DNA of 64,000 nucleotides from Desulfonatronum thioautotrophicum. Lineage in GTDB: Bacteria; Desulfobacterota; Desulfovibrionia; Desulfovibrionales; Desulfonatronaceae. The notes beneath the pieces were generated by a model. It saw only the letters and a list, made by a program, of their open reading frames with translations. It did no database searches and was not told where the DNA came from. Positions 8,912 through 17,635 of this stretch are shown in pieces. Location: assembly GCF_000934745.1 (NCBI RefSeq), contig NZ_JYNO01000004.1, positions 62,001-126,000 of the forward strand. The letters run 5' to 3'. A program made the translations under genes and the position numbers. The first letter of the stretch is position 1. Each line of letters opens with the position of its first letter.

Positions 8912-9988
8912 ATGGCCAAGACCATTATCCCTTTCGGTCCGCAGCATCCGGTCCTGCCAGAGCCGATCCATCTGTCCCTGACCGTTGAGGACGAGATCGT
9001 GACCCAGGCTGTACCGGCTTTGGGCTACGTCCACCGCGGTCTGGAAAAGCTCTGCGATATTCGCGACTACCATCACATGATCCAGGTTGTGGAACGGGTT
9101 TGCGGTATTTGTTCCAAAATTCACGCCATGTGCTATTGCCATGGCCTCGAAGAAATGATGCAGATCGAGGTGCCGCCCCGGGCCAAATACTTGCGGACCA
9201 TCTGGTCTGAACTGCACCGGGTGCACTCCCACCTGCTCTGGCTGGGGCTGTTTGCGGATGGGTTCGGCTTTGAGGCCTTGTTCTACCAGCTCTGGAAAAT
9301 CCGTGAGCGGGTCATGGACATTAACGAAGCCACCACCGGCAACCGGGTCATCGTGTCCGTGAATGTGATGGGCGGCGTGCGCAAGGACCTGAGCCCGACA
9401 CAGATCCGCTGGATTCTCTCCGAACTCGAACTGGTGGAAAGCGAACTCAAGGCCCTGGAATCCACGATTCTGGACGATTACACGGTCAAGGAACGTACCG
9501 TGGGCAAGGGCATGTTGACCAAGGAACAGGCCTACGAGCTGGGTGCCGCCGGACCGACCCTGCGGGGAAGCGGTATCGCCCAGGATTGCCGACAGCTGAA
9601 CTATGCCGCGTTCAGTGACTTGGAGTTTGAGCCGGTGGTGGAATACGACGGGGATTCCTATGCCCGCAGCAAGGTGCGCTACCGGGAAACTCTGCAGTCC
9701 ATTGATCTTGTCCGCCAGGCCCTGCACAAGCTTCCCGATGGCGAGATCAACGTCAAGGTCAAAGGAAATCCGGAGGGTGAGGGTGTCGCCCGGGTTGAGC
9801 AGCCACGGGGGGAGCTGTTCTACTACTTCAAGGGCAACGGCACCAAGCACTTGGAACGCTTGCGCATTCGCACACCCACCTTCGCGAATATCCCTCCTCT
9901 GGCAGTCATGTTGCCGGGGATTGAGCTGGCGGACGTACCGGTGGTCGTGCTCTCCATTGACCCTTGCATCAGCTGCACGGAACGCTAG
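8912..9988 (+). CDS. echE: Ech hydrogenase large catalytic subunit EchE, NuoD-like
   Basis: This is the [NiFe]-site subunit that interconverts H2 with protons and electrons, usually linked to ferredoxin. Of the nickel ligands, the N-terminal pair is in ERVCGICSKIH (C64, C67) and the C-terminal pair in DPCISCTER (C352, C355). The protein stops exactly at this arginine (residue 358), so it has no C-terminal extension for a maturation endopeptidase, as is known for other Ech/CooH large subunits. The start has GAGGAG upstream. It lies between echD and echF in the conserved order. Because the active-site ligands are intact it should be functional. Confidence 0.95.
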   Translation: MAKTIIPFGPQHPVLPEPIHLSLTVEDEIVTQAVPALGYVHRGLEKLCDIRDYHHMIQVVERVCGICSKIHAMCYCHGLEEMMQIEVPPRAKYLRTIWSELHRVHSHLLWLGLFADGFGFEALFYQLWKIRERVMDINEATTGNRVIVSVNVMGGVRKDLSPTQIRWILSELELVESELKALESTILDDYTVKERTVGKGMLTKEQAYELGAAGPTLRGSGIAQDCRQLNYAAFSDLEFEPVVEYDGDSYARSKVRYRETLQSIDLVRQALHKLPDGEINVKVKGNPEGEGVARVEQPRGELFYYFKGNGTKHLERLRIRTPTFANIPPLAVMLPGIELADVPVVVLSIDPCISCTER

Positions 9989-9998
9989 GAGACCTGTC

Positions 9999-10391
9999 AT
10001 GTTCAAGATTACACCGATGACCAAAAACGTCCTGAAGAACCTGTTCACCAAGAAATCCACCAGGCCCTATCCGTTTGTGATCCGGGAGCCGTTTGAAGAA
10101 TCTCGCGGTGAGCTCTATAATGACATCGACAATTGTATTTTCTGTTCGACATGTGCCCGGAAATGTCCTTCCCAGTGCATTACCGTGGACAAGGTAAAGG
10201 GAATCTGGACCTGCGACCCCTTTGTGTGTGTCTATTGTGGAACGTGCATGGAGGCTTGTCCTACCCACTGTCTGCACCATAAGCGAACCTGGCGTCCGGT
10301 GTCCGGACAGCGGGAGATGATTGAAATGCAGGGCACTCCTCCCAAACCCAAGAAAAAAGCCGCGGCCAAGACAGAGGAAGCCGGCGGATAA
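9999..10391 (+). CDS. echF: Ech hydrogenase polyferredoxin subunit EchF, NuoI-like
   Basis: This two-[4Fe-4S] ferredoxin-type subunit transfers electrons between ferredoxin and the small subunit. The product from ATG 9999 (AGGAG upstream) has 130 residues. The clusters are CIFCSTCARKCP and CVYCGTCMEACP, both complete. A lysine/alanine-rich tail (KPKKKAAAKTEEAGG) follows the ferredoxin fold. The longer upstream frame (from 9603) runs inside echE in another phase and is rejected. It is the last gene before a strong terminator. Confidence 0.94.
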   Translation: MFKITPMTKNVLKNLFTKKSTRPYPFVIREPFEESRGELYNDIDNCIFCSTCARKCPSQCITVDKVKGIWTCDPFVCVYCGTCMEACPTHCLHHKRTWRPVSGQREMIEMQGTPPKPKKKAAAKTEEAGG

Positions 10392-10439
10392 CCGAAATTG
10401 GAAGGTGCGGCGCTTAGTGGCGCTGCAAAGAGCGAGGCG

Positions 10440-10483
10440 GCGGATGACCGGGCCCAAACAGGGTTCGGTCATCCGCTTTTTTT
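10440..10483 (+). terminator. Intrinsic terminator of the ech operon
   Basis: The arms GCGGATGACC (10440-10449) and its complement ending at 10476 form a stem of about ten pairs, followed immediately by seven T (10477-10483). It lies 48 bases after the echF stop. Confidence 0.9.
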
Positions 10484-10736
10484 GAGGCTGGTGGTTCTTT
10501 ACGAAGCTGCAGGAAATGCATAGTTTAACCCGCTTCGGCGTTCATCTTGACGGAAGACGCGCGTAATGTTCCTTATGCGTAGATAATGACCCGCTTCAGA
10601 AAAACCTTGAGGGGGAGTCAGGATCGCAATTGAAATCGGTATTGAAATCGAAATAAACAAATGCGTTACTGAATGACCGCGGTTTCATACCGGGTACTTG
10701 CGTCAGCTAGAATGCAAATCGGAATATGAGGTGGAT
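10484..10736. other. Intergenic stretch between ech terminator and ccmD
   Basis: I see no gene in these 253 bases. They include a short degenerate array of the ATTGAAATCG type (about 10625-10652), related to the hexamer arrays upstream of ndk and near 62.7 kb. A TTGACG at 10548 could be a -35 box, but no convincing -10 lies at normal spacing. Confidence 0.5.
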
Positions 10737-10895
10737 ATGGATGCAGCACACTATTTGTTGGCCGCCAATGCGGCGGTCTGGATCGGTCTGGGGGGCTACA
10801 TTGTTTTTTTGGCCCGCCGTCAGGCCATGATGGAACAACGGCTTCAACACCTGGAGGCTCTGGATAATGAGCAGTACGACAGTCGACCCTCATGA
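10737..10895 (+). CDS. ccmD: CcmD-family haem exporter accessory protein
   Basis: This 52-residue protein has a short N-terminus, a single membrane helix (YLLAANAAVWIGLGGYIVFL) and a basic cytoplasmic tail with a short helix (RRQAMMEQRLQHLEAL). That is the typical form of CcmD, which helps release holo-CcmE from the CcmABC haem exporter during cytochrome c maturation. I take ATG 10737, preceded by GAGGTGG. The gene overlaps the following TPR gene by 29 bases. No other ccm gene of the exporter is beside it, which is unusual. Confidence 0.78.
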   Translation: MDAAHYLLAANAAVWIGLGGYIVFLARRQAMMEQRLQHLEALDNEQYDSRPS

Positions 10896-11454
10896 TCAGG
10901 GACGCCGCCTGGTCGTGGCGGTCATCGCCCTCGGCCTGGTCCTGTTGGTTATCGGATCAGTCATTTACCGTTTGCAGAATCCAAGTTTGACGATGGTGTC
11001 CCGGCCATCGGAGACTTCGATGGCCATGAGTGAAATCACCGAGCTGATGGCCCGGCTGGACAGAGAACCGAATCATCTGCCGACCATGATGGCTTTGGGC
11101 GACCAGTTCATGCGCATGGGATCCTATGAGCGCGCGGCTGTTTTTTGGAGACGGTCCATCGCTCAGGACCCGACCTTGGAGCGGGCCTTGAATGGTCTTG
11201 GCGTAGCCTATTACAACATGGATCAGTTCACGGAGTCAGCGGAGCAGTTTGCGCGCATTGTGGAAATTTCGCCAGGCAATTACCGGGCGCATTTCAACCT
11301 GGGCATGCTCCAAAAGCATTATCTTGACGAACCCGAGTTGGCCCGCATGTCCTTTCAACGGGTTCTGGAATTGAATCCCGAAGATGAAGAAATGGTTAAT
11401 CGCGTTCGTGCCGAATTGGCCGAGATGTCACCGAGCCCCGGCTCTGAAGAGTAG
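10867..11454 (+). CDS. Membrane-anchored TPR protein (CcmI/CycH or NrfG-like)
   Basis: The protein has one N-terminal membrane helix (LVVAVIALGLVLLVIGSVIY) and then about three TPR units between residues 60 and 180 (ERAAVFWRRSIAQDPTLERA, NGLGVAYYNMDQFTESAEQF, AHFNLGMLQKHYLDEPELAR). Such proteins present apocytochrome c to the haem lyase. Its overlap with ccmD supports a role in cytochrome c biogenesis, but the exact step is inferred. The C-terminus is acidic. Confidence 0.8.
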   Translation: MSSTTVDPHDQGRRLVVAVIALGLVLLVIGSVIYRLQNPSLTMVSRPSETSMAMSEITELMARLDREPNHLPTMMALGDQFMRMGSYERAAVFWRRSIAQDPTLERALNGLGVAYYNMDQFTESAEQFARIVEISPGNYRAHFNLGMLQKHYLDEPELARMSFQRVLELNPEDEEMVNRVRAELAEMSPSPGSEE

Positions 11455-11490
11455 GGAACACCTTCAGACCCGACCCGTTCAGACCCTATG

Positions 11491-11548
11491 AAACGCTTGA
11501 CCGCCCGGGGAGCTCGCTGAGGTTCCCGGGCGGTCAAGCGTTTTTTCG
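11491..11548. terminator. Bidirectional terminator between TPR gene and cyclase gene
   Basis: AAACGCTTGACCGCCCGGG (from 11491) pairs with CCCGGGCGGTCAAGCGTTT (to about 11544), a stem of about 19 pairs. A run of T follows on the plus strand and, through the leading AAA, on the minus strand. It separates two converging transcripts. Confidence 0.9.
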
Positions 11549-11629
11549 TTTGGAGCCCCGGTTTTTCTGCGTCCAATCATGCAAGCAGTGCCCATAATAC
11601 AGCGGCATCTTTGATCGTTTCTCCAGTTT

Positions 11630-13102
11630 TCAACCTGACCCAGACTCTTTTGGCGAGGTTCGAAGGACGTACATCACCAGCCTGGTGTCCATGCCGGGAA
11701 GTTCCACCTCACCTCCCGACTCCAGCCCGTGGCCCCGGCCATGGGCGTGGATAAAATCCGCGCTGGCCGCAACCCGCACATCCAGGGCCCGGGTGAGCCG
11801 TTCGATCCGGCTGGCCACGTTCACGGAATGGCCCATGACCGTGTATTCCATCCGTTCCGGACTGCCGATGTTTCCGGCCAGAATCGGTCCACAATGCAGA
11901 CCGATGGAATTGCGTAGCCGCAAGTCCGAGTCCAGTGACAAGTGTTCGTTCAGGACGTCGCACCGGGCGATCATCTCCCTGGCCGCGTTCAGGGCCGCAT
12001 GTTGTTCCTGTTTGAGGGGGACGGGATGCCCGAAAACCGCCAGGACCATGTCGCCGACAAACTTGTCGACAATGCCGCCGTGGCGTTGAATAACCTCGAC
12101 CATGGCCGTGAGGTAGTCATTGAGCAGGCTCACCAGCAGTTTGGGGGGCAGTCGCTGGCACAACCGGGAGAAACCGCGCAGATCGCAGACCAGCAGGGTG
12201 GCGTGATGCATATTCCCACCCAGCTCCAGCTGGTTGTCCAGCAGGTGCTGCATGGCCTGGGCACCCAGCACCTTGCCAAGGCTGGATTTCATCAGGGCTT
12301 TTTCGCGCAACTCCGATACCATGATGTTATAGCTTCTGGCCGAAGCGGCAAGTTCACCTGTTCCGGATTCATCCAGCCGTTGGGTGTAGTCCCCCTCGCC
12401 AACCTTGAGCAATGCATGTTGCAGCATGGCCAGAGGGCGGAAGATGCTGCGACTGAAATACCAGCCCATGCTGATGGCCAGGATCAGGGCTATACCCAGG
12501 GAAATCAGCCCGGCTTGACGGATAGCGGCCAATTTTTCCTCCATGGTGATCACGGACATGTCGATGCCGATGAGACCCACGGGGCGTCCTGATGAATCGT
12601 GGATCGGGGCGTATGCCGAGATGGTTTTGCCCCATTGATCCAGATGAGGGCGATGTTCCGCGGTGGGCCGGACAAACCCATGCAGCATCTCCCGGGTCGG
12701 GTTGGGATAGAGGGCGCCAATGGGCTCCGGCAGTTCATCTTCACTGATGATCCCGTCGCCGTCGTCGTCATAGGCCGGGGAGTCAACAATGAAACGGACC
12801 TGGCCGTTCTCCAGGCGCATGGTATAGGCAAACAGGTATTCAGCGCTGGTTTGGGCGATGATGCCCATGAGTTCCTGGATGGATTGGTAGGTGGGCGAGT
12901 CCATTTGCTCAGGGGTGGTCAGGGTCTTCAGGTCGTCACCGTTTACGAGCATGGCCGCGATTTTGGCCGTGGAAAGAAGTTGATCACGAACGGATTCCAC
13001 CATGGCCGACCTGGCCTGATAATAGAAAAAAGAGCCTGTGGCCCCGGAAGCCAGGACGGCGATCAGCAAAATGCCCAGAAAAAGTTTGACGCTCAGTCGC
13101 AT
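11630..13102 (-). CDS. Membrane sensor with HAMP and class III adenylate/guanylate cyclase domain
   Basis: The 490-residue protein has an N-terminal membrane helix (residues 7-28), a periplasmic sensor of the Cache type to about residue 190, a second helix (LISLGIALILAISMGWYF), a HAMP segment (RPLAMLQHALLKVGEGDY) and a class III nucleotide cyclase domain. Cyclase metal ligands are visible in VCDLRGFS and DKFVGDMVLAVFG; the lysine in DKF favours ATP as substrate. Residues 112-123 form a perfect EF-hand loop (D112, D114, D116, G117, I119, E123) inside the sensor, pointing to calcium binding outside the cell. The gene overlaps tilS by ten bases. Confidence 0.9.
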   Translation of the reverse strand: MRLSVKLFLGILLIAVLASGATGSFFYYQARSAMVESVRDQLLSTAKIAAMLVNGDDLKTLTTPEQMDSPTYQSIQELMGIIAQTSAEYLFAYTMRLENGQVRFIVDSPAYDDDGDGIISEDELPEPIGALYPNPTREMLHGFVRPTAEHRPHLDQWGKTISAYAPIHDSSGRPVGLIGIDMSVITMEEKLAAIRQAGLISLGIALILAISMGWYFSRSIFRPLAMLQHALLKVGEGDYTQRLDESGTGELAASARSYNIMVSELREKALMKSSLGKVLGAQAMQHLLDNQLELGGNMHHATLLVCDLRGFSRLCQRLPPKLLVSLLNDYLTAMVEVIQRHGGIVDKFVGDMVLAVFGHPVPLKQEQHAALNAAREMIARCDVLNEHLSLDSDLRLRNSIGLHCGPILAGNIGSPERMEYTVMGHSVNVASRIERLTRALDVRVAASADFIHAHGRGHGLESGGEVELPGMDTRLVMYVLRTSPKESGSG

Positions 13103-14190
13103 GGTTCGGAAGTCTCCTGTGCCGGGGTATGGCTCGACCGGGTGAAGTGGATGCCTGTCGGGGTGATCCGGGCAATTTTGCTGCCGGGAAATTGAATGGT
13201 TGCCGTGTTTGATCCCCTCTGCCAGGCTTGGTCCAGGCGCAACAGGGAATCGTGCAGGGTCTGACCGGGGCCGAGATCATCGATGACGGCCTTGTAGAGA
13301 CGCAGGCGCAACCCCGGATGCAGCGTATGGAGCAAAGAGGATTGCAGCAGCAAGCCGGCCTGCGCAGGTCCGTGCTCGGTTTCGCGTTTTTTCTCTGCCT
13401 GCGCCTCCCGGAGCAAAGGGGTGGTCATCGTTGCAAAAAGGTCGGCATCCATTTCCCCCTGCCGGTGCAGCCGGGTGATGTTTCGCAAGAACCGCGGGTT
13501 TTCCCGGATCAACAAGGGCATCAGGTTCCAGCGCACGCGGTTGCGGGTCTGCCGGGTGTCCGAATTGCTGGCGTCCTCGGACCAGGCGACATTGATGGCC
13601 ACCAGAAAGCGACGGAGGTCCTGTTTGGAGGTGTGCAGCAGGGGTCGCAGCAGACGGCGGGTCGGATCCCAGCTGGGCATGCCAGCCAGCCCCGGCCATC
13701 CGGTTCCGCGGATCAGGCGCATCAGCACGTCCTCGGCTAGGTCGTCGGCATGATGGGCCGTGAGCAGCAGATCGGCATTGAGGCGGCGGCGCACCCCGAA
13801 CAGAAAACGGTAGCGCAGGGTTCGCCCGGCTTCCTCCACGCCTATTCCGGTTGACCGGGCGTATCGGGCGACATTGCTGCTTGCGGTGCTGATCGGAACA
13901 CCCAGACGGCAACACAGATCAGCGATACAGCGGACCTCTTGGCTGGATTCCGAGCGCAACCCGTGATCCAGATGGGCGACGCTGATGGTGCATCCCAGGC
14001 GAGGAGCCAGACAATGCAGGATCAACAACAGGGCCGTGGAATCGCTCCCGGCGGAACAGGCCAGCAGCAGGTGGCGATGCTGCAGGGGAAGGGCAAGGTC
14101 GCGGAGAAGAAACCGTTCAATATCCAGGCAGAACCGCGCCCAGGTCGCCGGAAGGTCCTGGATGCGGGAAGGAAGAGCAGGGCTGGGCAT
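13093..14190 (-). CDS. tilS: tRNA(Ile)-lysidine synthetase
   Basis: TilS attaches lysine to C34 of the tRNA-Ile2 anticodon using ATP, changing its decoding from AUG to AUA. The N-type PP-loop is present as CSAGSDSTALL (near residue 45), followed by family segments VAHLDHGLRSESSQEV and LLLTAHHADDLAEDVLMRLIRGTGWPGLAGM (split here by its motifs HHADD and RGTG). A C-terminal region with RLYKAVIDDLG-type helices follows. In the loop, glycine 2 of the usual SGGxDS is alanine, a frequent variant. It is likely co-transcribed with the downstream cyclase gene. Confidence 0.92.
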   Translation of the reverse strand: MPSPALPSRIQDLPATWARFCLDIERFLLRDLALPLQHRHLLLACSAGSDSTALLLILHCLAPRLGCTISVAHLDHGLRSESSQEVRCIADLCCRLGVPISTASSNVARYARSTGIGVEEAGRTLRYRFLFGVRRRLNADLLLTAHHADDLAEDVLMRLIRGTGWPGLAGMPSWDPTRRLLRPLLHTSKQDLRRFLVAINVAWSEDASNSDTRQTRNRVRWNLMPLLIRENPRFLRNITRLHRQGEMDADLFATMTTPLLREAQAEKKRETEHGPAQAGLLLQSSLLHTLHPGLRLRLYKAVIDDLGPGQTLHDSLLRLDQAWQRGSNTATIQFPGSKIARITPTGIHFTRSSHTPAQETSEPCD

Positions 14191-14356
14191 GCGCGGGCCT
14201 CAAGCAGAAGGCTGTGGGAGTATTCCGCGTTTCTGTAAATCAGGATTGGGAGGATTCTGCATTTTTTAATGAGCCTTACGCCTTTAGGCCGTATCTTCAG
14301 GGCTGGATTTCAGCCCCCTAAGGGTGACATGCTATAGCCCAGCAACGCCCTGGGAC

Positions 14357-14701
14357 TTAAACCGGGATGTCCAATTCGGCCAGCATGGTGTCGACCTGGT
14401 CCAGAATCCAATCCCGCTGGTTCTGGTCGGCATAGGCAATGCAGGAGCAGCGCAACTTGCCCCGACCCCGGAGCAGCAGTTCTACTTTCAGCCAGTCCCG
14501 GCCAATTTCCAGGGAGCAGACGAAGGGTCCACACTGGGCAACGTGTTTGTGCTGTTCAGCGGAAAGCAGGTGTGCCGGAATTTCCAACCAAAACATATCC
14601 GCCACGGGGGCCTTCAAAGCCGTGGTTTCCAGGTGGGACGCGAGACGTTGCACGTCGGTGGGGTTGAGTTCGTCAATCAGGTATGCGCGCACGCTTTTCA
14701 C
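14357..14701 (-). CDS. Small conserved protein of unknown function
   Basis: I do not recognise a characterised family. The product is 114 residues, soluble, with no signal peptide. It contains MKSVRAYLIDELNPTDVQRL at the start, a strand-rich centre (FVCSLEIGRDWLKVELLLRG) and a CSCIAY motif. The coding pattern is consistent throughout and the gene sits in a long minus-strand run just downstream of hemA (78-base gap). The start at 14701 follows the ordinary phase of the frame. A short degenerate inverted repeat resembling TAGCCCAG elements lies just beyond its stop, at about 14290-14345. Confidence 0.7.
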   Translation of the reverse strand: MKSVRAYLIDELNPTDVQRLASHLETTALKAPVADMFWLEIPAHLLSAEQHKHVAQCGPFVCSLEIGRDWLKVELLLRGRGKLRCSCIAYADQNQRDWILDQVDTMLAELDIPV

Positions 14702-14779
14702 TCCATGTGGTTCGGATCGGTATATTTGGGCCGGAATGCATGGCTCTGGGAAATACGATAAGTCTCGGGGGAAGGTCGG

Positions 14780-16114
14780 TTAATCCTCGTCGGGTTTGGG
14801 TTGGCGTCGATCCGGATGGGCGTCCGGGGCCGGGGGTTCGTTATCCAGGTTGAACATCCGGCGGGTGATGTCGATGTACCTCGTACCGGCATCTTCTTCC
14901 CGGGCGCGACGTTTCAGGAAGTCCAACGGCTGGTGGTACAGCTTGTGCCCCAGGGAAAGCACCAGGGTTTCCAGGGCTTCACGCACTTGCGGATCGTCGG
15001 CTTTTGGCCCCAGGCGGCGAAGGGTTTTTTTGAGTTCCTTGCGGGCGATTCGCTCCCCACTGGCCAGCAGATCCAGAATGGTCGGCTTGAGGTCCAGAGA
15101 GCGTAGCCAGCAGGCGAATTTTTCCGTTTCCTCCTGGACGATGACCATGGCCTTGGCCGCTTCGGTCTTGCGCTGGCTGAGATTTTCCTCCACCACTTCC
15201 TTGAGATCGTCGATGTCGTACAGATATGTGTTGTCCAGGTTGTTCACATCCGGGTCGATGTCTCGGGGCACGGCGATGTCGATGAAAAACATCGGTCGGT
15301 TGCGGCGGCGTTTCATGATCGCCTGCACGTCACGGCGCTGGATGACGGTTTGGGTGGCGCCGGTGGAACTGATGATAATGTCCGCTTCGGCCATCCGTTC
15401 AAAAAGTTCTGCGAAAAGGACGGCCTCGCCCTGAATCCGGGAGGCCAATTCACAGCCCCGGGCATGGGTGCGGTTGGCGATGAGCAGGCGTTTGACTCCG
15501 GCGGAGAGCAGGTGGGTGGCGGCCAGTTCGGCCATTTCACCTGCCCCGACGAGCATGGCCGTCTGGTTGGAAAGATCTCCGAAGATCCGCTTGGCCAGTT
15601 CCACGGCGGCGAAGCTGATGGATACCGCGTTGGAGGCAACCCTGGTCTCGGTTCGCACCCGTTTTGCCACGGAAAAGGATTTATGCAGCAGCCGGTTCAG
15701 CACCACACCGGAGGTGCCCTGCTTGACGCTGCGGCGGTAGGCCTGTTTGAGCTGGCCGAGAATCTGTGGCTCTCCCAGGACCATGGAGTCCAGGCTGGAG
15801 GCCACGGAGAACAGGTGGGACACCGCGTCCAGGTTGTTGTACTGGTAGGTGTGGGCCTGCAATTCGTGGACATCGCCACCGCAAAATTCCGCCCAGAATC
15901 GGAGGATCTCCAGGGCCATGCCGGGCTTTTCACGCCCGACGGACAAAAATTCCACCCGGTTGCAGGTGGAGAGGATCATGGTTTCTTTGACCCCTGATCC
16001 GGGAGCGATCAGACCCTGTTCCCGCGGATCGACGTCGGGCAGGGCGTAGCGCTCCCGGACCTCGACCGGGGCGGTACGGTGGTTGAGTCCGAGCAGGCAG
16101 ATGGATTGGTTCAT
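14780..16114 (-). CDS. hemA: Glutamyl-tRNA reductase
   Basis: HemA reduces glutamyl-tRNA to glutamate-1-semialdehyde, the first committed step of C5 tetrapyrrole synthesis. The N-terminal GLNHRTAPVEVRE motif and the catalytic cysteine in ILSTCNRVEF (about residue 50) are intact. The central SVASSLDSMVLGEPQILGQLK and NADPH-binding VGAGEMAELAATHL are present, followed by the C-terminal dimerisation helix region. The length of 444 residues is normal; the charged tail beyond about residue 425 is a little long. It lies three bases downstream of the ccsA-like gene, so haem synthesis, sirohaem synthesis and cytochrome assembly appear to be one operon. Confidence 0.95.
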   Translation of the reverse strand: MNQSICLLGLNHRTAPVEVRERYALPDVDPREQGLIAPGSGVKETMILSTCNRVEFLSVGREKPGMALEILRFWAEFCGGDVHELQAHTYQYNNLDAVSHLFSVASSLDSMVLGEPQILGQLKQAYRRSVKQGTSGVVLNRLLHKSFSVAKRVRTETRVASNAVSISFAAVELAKRIFGDLSNQTAMLVGAGEMAELAATHLLSAGVKRLLIANRTHARGCELASRIQGEAVLFAELFERMAEADIIISSTGATQTVIQRRDVQAIMKRRRNRPMFFIDIAVPRDIDPDVNNLDNTYLYDIDDLKEVVEENLSQRKTEAAKAMVIVQEETEKFACWLRSLDLKPTILDLLASGERIARKELKKTLRRLGPKADDPQVREALETLVLSLGHKLYHQPLDFLKRRAREEDAGTRYIDITRRMFNLDNEPPAPDAHPDRRQPKPDED

Positions 16115-16117
16115 GAC

Positions 16118-16945
16118 TCAGGGTTGAAAACTGTGATGGGTCTCAAGAAAAAAGTTGATCCCCAGCATGGAAACCAGGGAAAGGGCAAAAATCCAGATGG
16201 CCAACTTGGCGGGCTTGCGGCCGCGCCAGCCATTGACCAGCCGCTGGTGAAAAAGAAATGCGAACAGCAGCCAGACGATGATGGCTGCCACTTCTTTCGG
16301 GTCCCAGGAGAAAAAGCGTTCCCAGGTGAAATGCGCCCAGAGAAAGCCGGAGAGCAGACCCACGGTGAAGAGCGGAAATCCCAGATTCACGGCCCAGGCA
16401 TTGACCTGGTCGAACAGGGAAAGGGAGGGCAGGTCCTTGCTCAGCCCGGTGATCTTGGCCTTGCCTTTGATCTTGTTTTCCAGGAACAGGTAGACCACTC
16501 CGGAACTGGCGGCCATGGCCAGCAGGCAGATGCTGAAAAACAAGGTGCCGATGTGCAGCCCGAACCACAGGCCCATGAAGCTCTCCGGCAGAACCACCTC
16601 CACGGTGGGCAGGGTGGTGGCGAAGGAGTAGATGATCAGCGCCAGCGGCAGGGCGGTCAGGGCCAGAAAATGCATCCGCAACCGCCAGTTCAGGACCAGG
16701 GAAACGATGATCAAGGTCCAGGCCAGCAGGCTGAAGTAAAAGGGACCTTGCCCCAGGGCCACGGCCTCGTAGCGGTGCACGTAAAGCCCGATATCCACGG
16801 TGTGCAGGCCGAAACCGAGCAGGGTCGCGGCCTGGCCGCCGTATCGAAGCAGGGGGCCACGAACGAGCATCGCCAGGATGTGCAGCACGGCACCGAGAAA
16901 GTACAGAACCAGGACGATCAGTTCCAGGGTTTCAGTCAGATTCAC
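16118..16945 (-). CDS. ccsA: CcsA/HemX-like cytochrome c assembly membrane protein
   Basis: The 275-residue protein has eight hydrophobic segments and the haem-handling signature FFSWDPKEVAAIIVWLLFA near residue 215, followed by a conserved FHQRLV. This marks the CcmC/CcmF/CcsA superfamily (WWD-type). Its place between the met8-like gene and hemA resembles the HemX position, and it may influence haem synthesis as well as haem delivery. The gene start overlaps the end of the met8-like gene by 14 bases. Confidence 0.85.
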   Translation of the reverse strand: MNLTETLELIVLVLYFLGAVLHILAMLVRGPLLRYGGQAATLLGFGLHTVDIGLYVHRYEAVALGQGPFYFSLLAWTLIIVSLVLNWRLRMHFLALTALPLALIIYSFATTLPTVEVVLPESFMGLWFGLHIGTLFFSICLLAMAASSGVVYLFLENKIKGKAKITGLSKDLPSLSLFDQVNAWAVNLGFPLFTVGLLSGFLWAHFTWERFFSWDPKEVAAIIVWLLFAFLFHQRLVNGWRGRKPAKLAIWIFALSLVSMLGINFFLETHHSFQP

Positions 16946-17609
16946 CGATCACGTCCTCCAAGCCGTGATGCAGGCTTTCCGGGAGGTGTCGCCGCAGAAC
17001 CTCCAGAATTCGGGAGTCGTCTCCCGATTGCACGGCATCCAGCAGTTGGGATTGGGTCAGCTCGCGGAAAAGCGCGGTATTTGTGGCCGTGGGCAGGCCC
17101 AGTTCCAGGAGAATTGGTCGCAAGCGGCGCATAATGGCCAGAAAACGGGCGTATTCCGGTCCAAAGCAGGCCCCGAGGTCCTCACGGATCTTTTTGGCCA
17201 GGGCCGGGCTGGAGCCGGATGTGGAGACGGCGATGGTCAGATCTCCCTGGGAGTGCATGGCCGGGAGAATGAAGCTGCATTTTTCCGGCTGATCCACGAT
17301 ATTGCAGAGAATGCCCCGCTGTGCGCACATTCGACTGATCTTCCAGTTCAGGGCTTCGTCGCTGGTGCTGGCAATAACCAGAAAACAGCCGTCCAGATCC
17401 TCCGGGGAAAAGGAGCGCACCTGGTACTCCACCAAGCCCTGCTCGATCAACTCCCGCCAGCAGGCATCCGGCTCGCGGGTGTCCACGATACGCAATCGTC
17501 CAGGCGCGCAGGACAGAAGGGTGCGCACCTTGCGGGTGCCCACCTGGCCAACGCCGACAACCAGGCAGGCCTTGTCGTGCAGGTCGAGAAGAATGGGGTA
17601 GTAGCGCAT
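16932..17609 (-). CDS. Precorrin-2 dehydrogenase / sirohydrochlorin ferrochelatase (CysG N-terminal/Met8 type)
   Basis: The protein oxidises precorrin-2 to sirohydrochlorin and may insert iron to give sirohaem, needed for dissimilatory sulfite reductase. The 225-residue product has the NAD-binding motif VVGVGQVGTRKV near residue 17 and the family segment FILPAMHSQGDLTIAVSTSG with SPALAKKIRE. It lacks the methyltransferase domain of full CysG. In sulfate reducers the same product can also feed the alternative haem pathway. It stands between the GT39 gene and ccsA in the minus-strand operon. Confidence 0.9.
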   Translation of the reverse strand: MRYYPILLDLHDKACLVVGVGQVGTRKVRTLLSCAPGRLRIVDTREPDACWRELIEQGLVEYQVRSFSPEDLDGCFLVIASTSDEALNWKISRMCAQRGILCNIVDQPEKCSFILPAMHSQGDLTIAVSTSGSSPALAKKIREDLGACFGPEYARFLAIMRRLRPILLELGLPTATNTALFRELTQSQLLDAVQSGDDSRILEVLRRHLPESLHHGLEDVIGESD

Positions 17610-17635
17610 GAGCGTGTTGGTATGGGGTGGGACGG

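Noticed and set aside
8858-10060. 400-codon minus-strand frame over echE
   Set aside because: Antisense to a gene with both [NiFe] ligand motifs; it is His/Gln-rich, as is usual for such shadows.
14290-14345. Further copy of the TAGCCCAG compound palindrome
   Set aside because: Only short pieces resemble the elements at 37632 and 53921; homology cannot be supported by eye.
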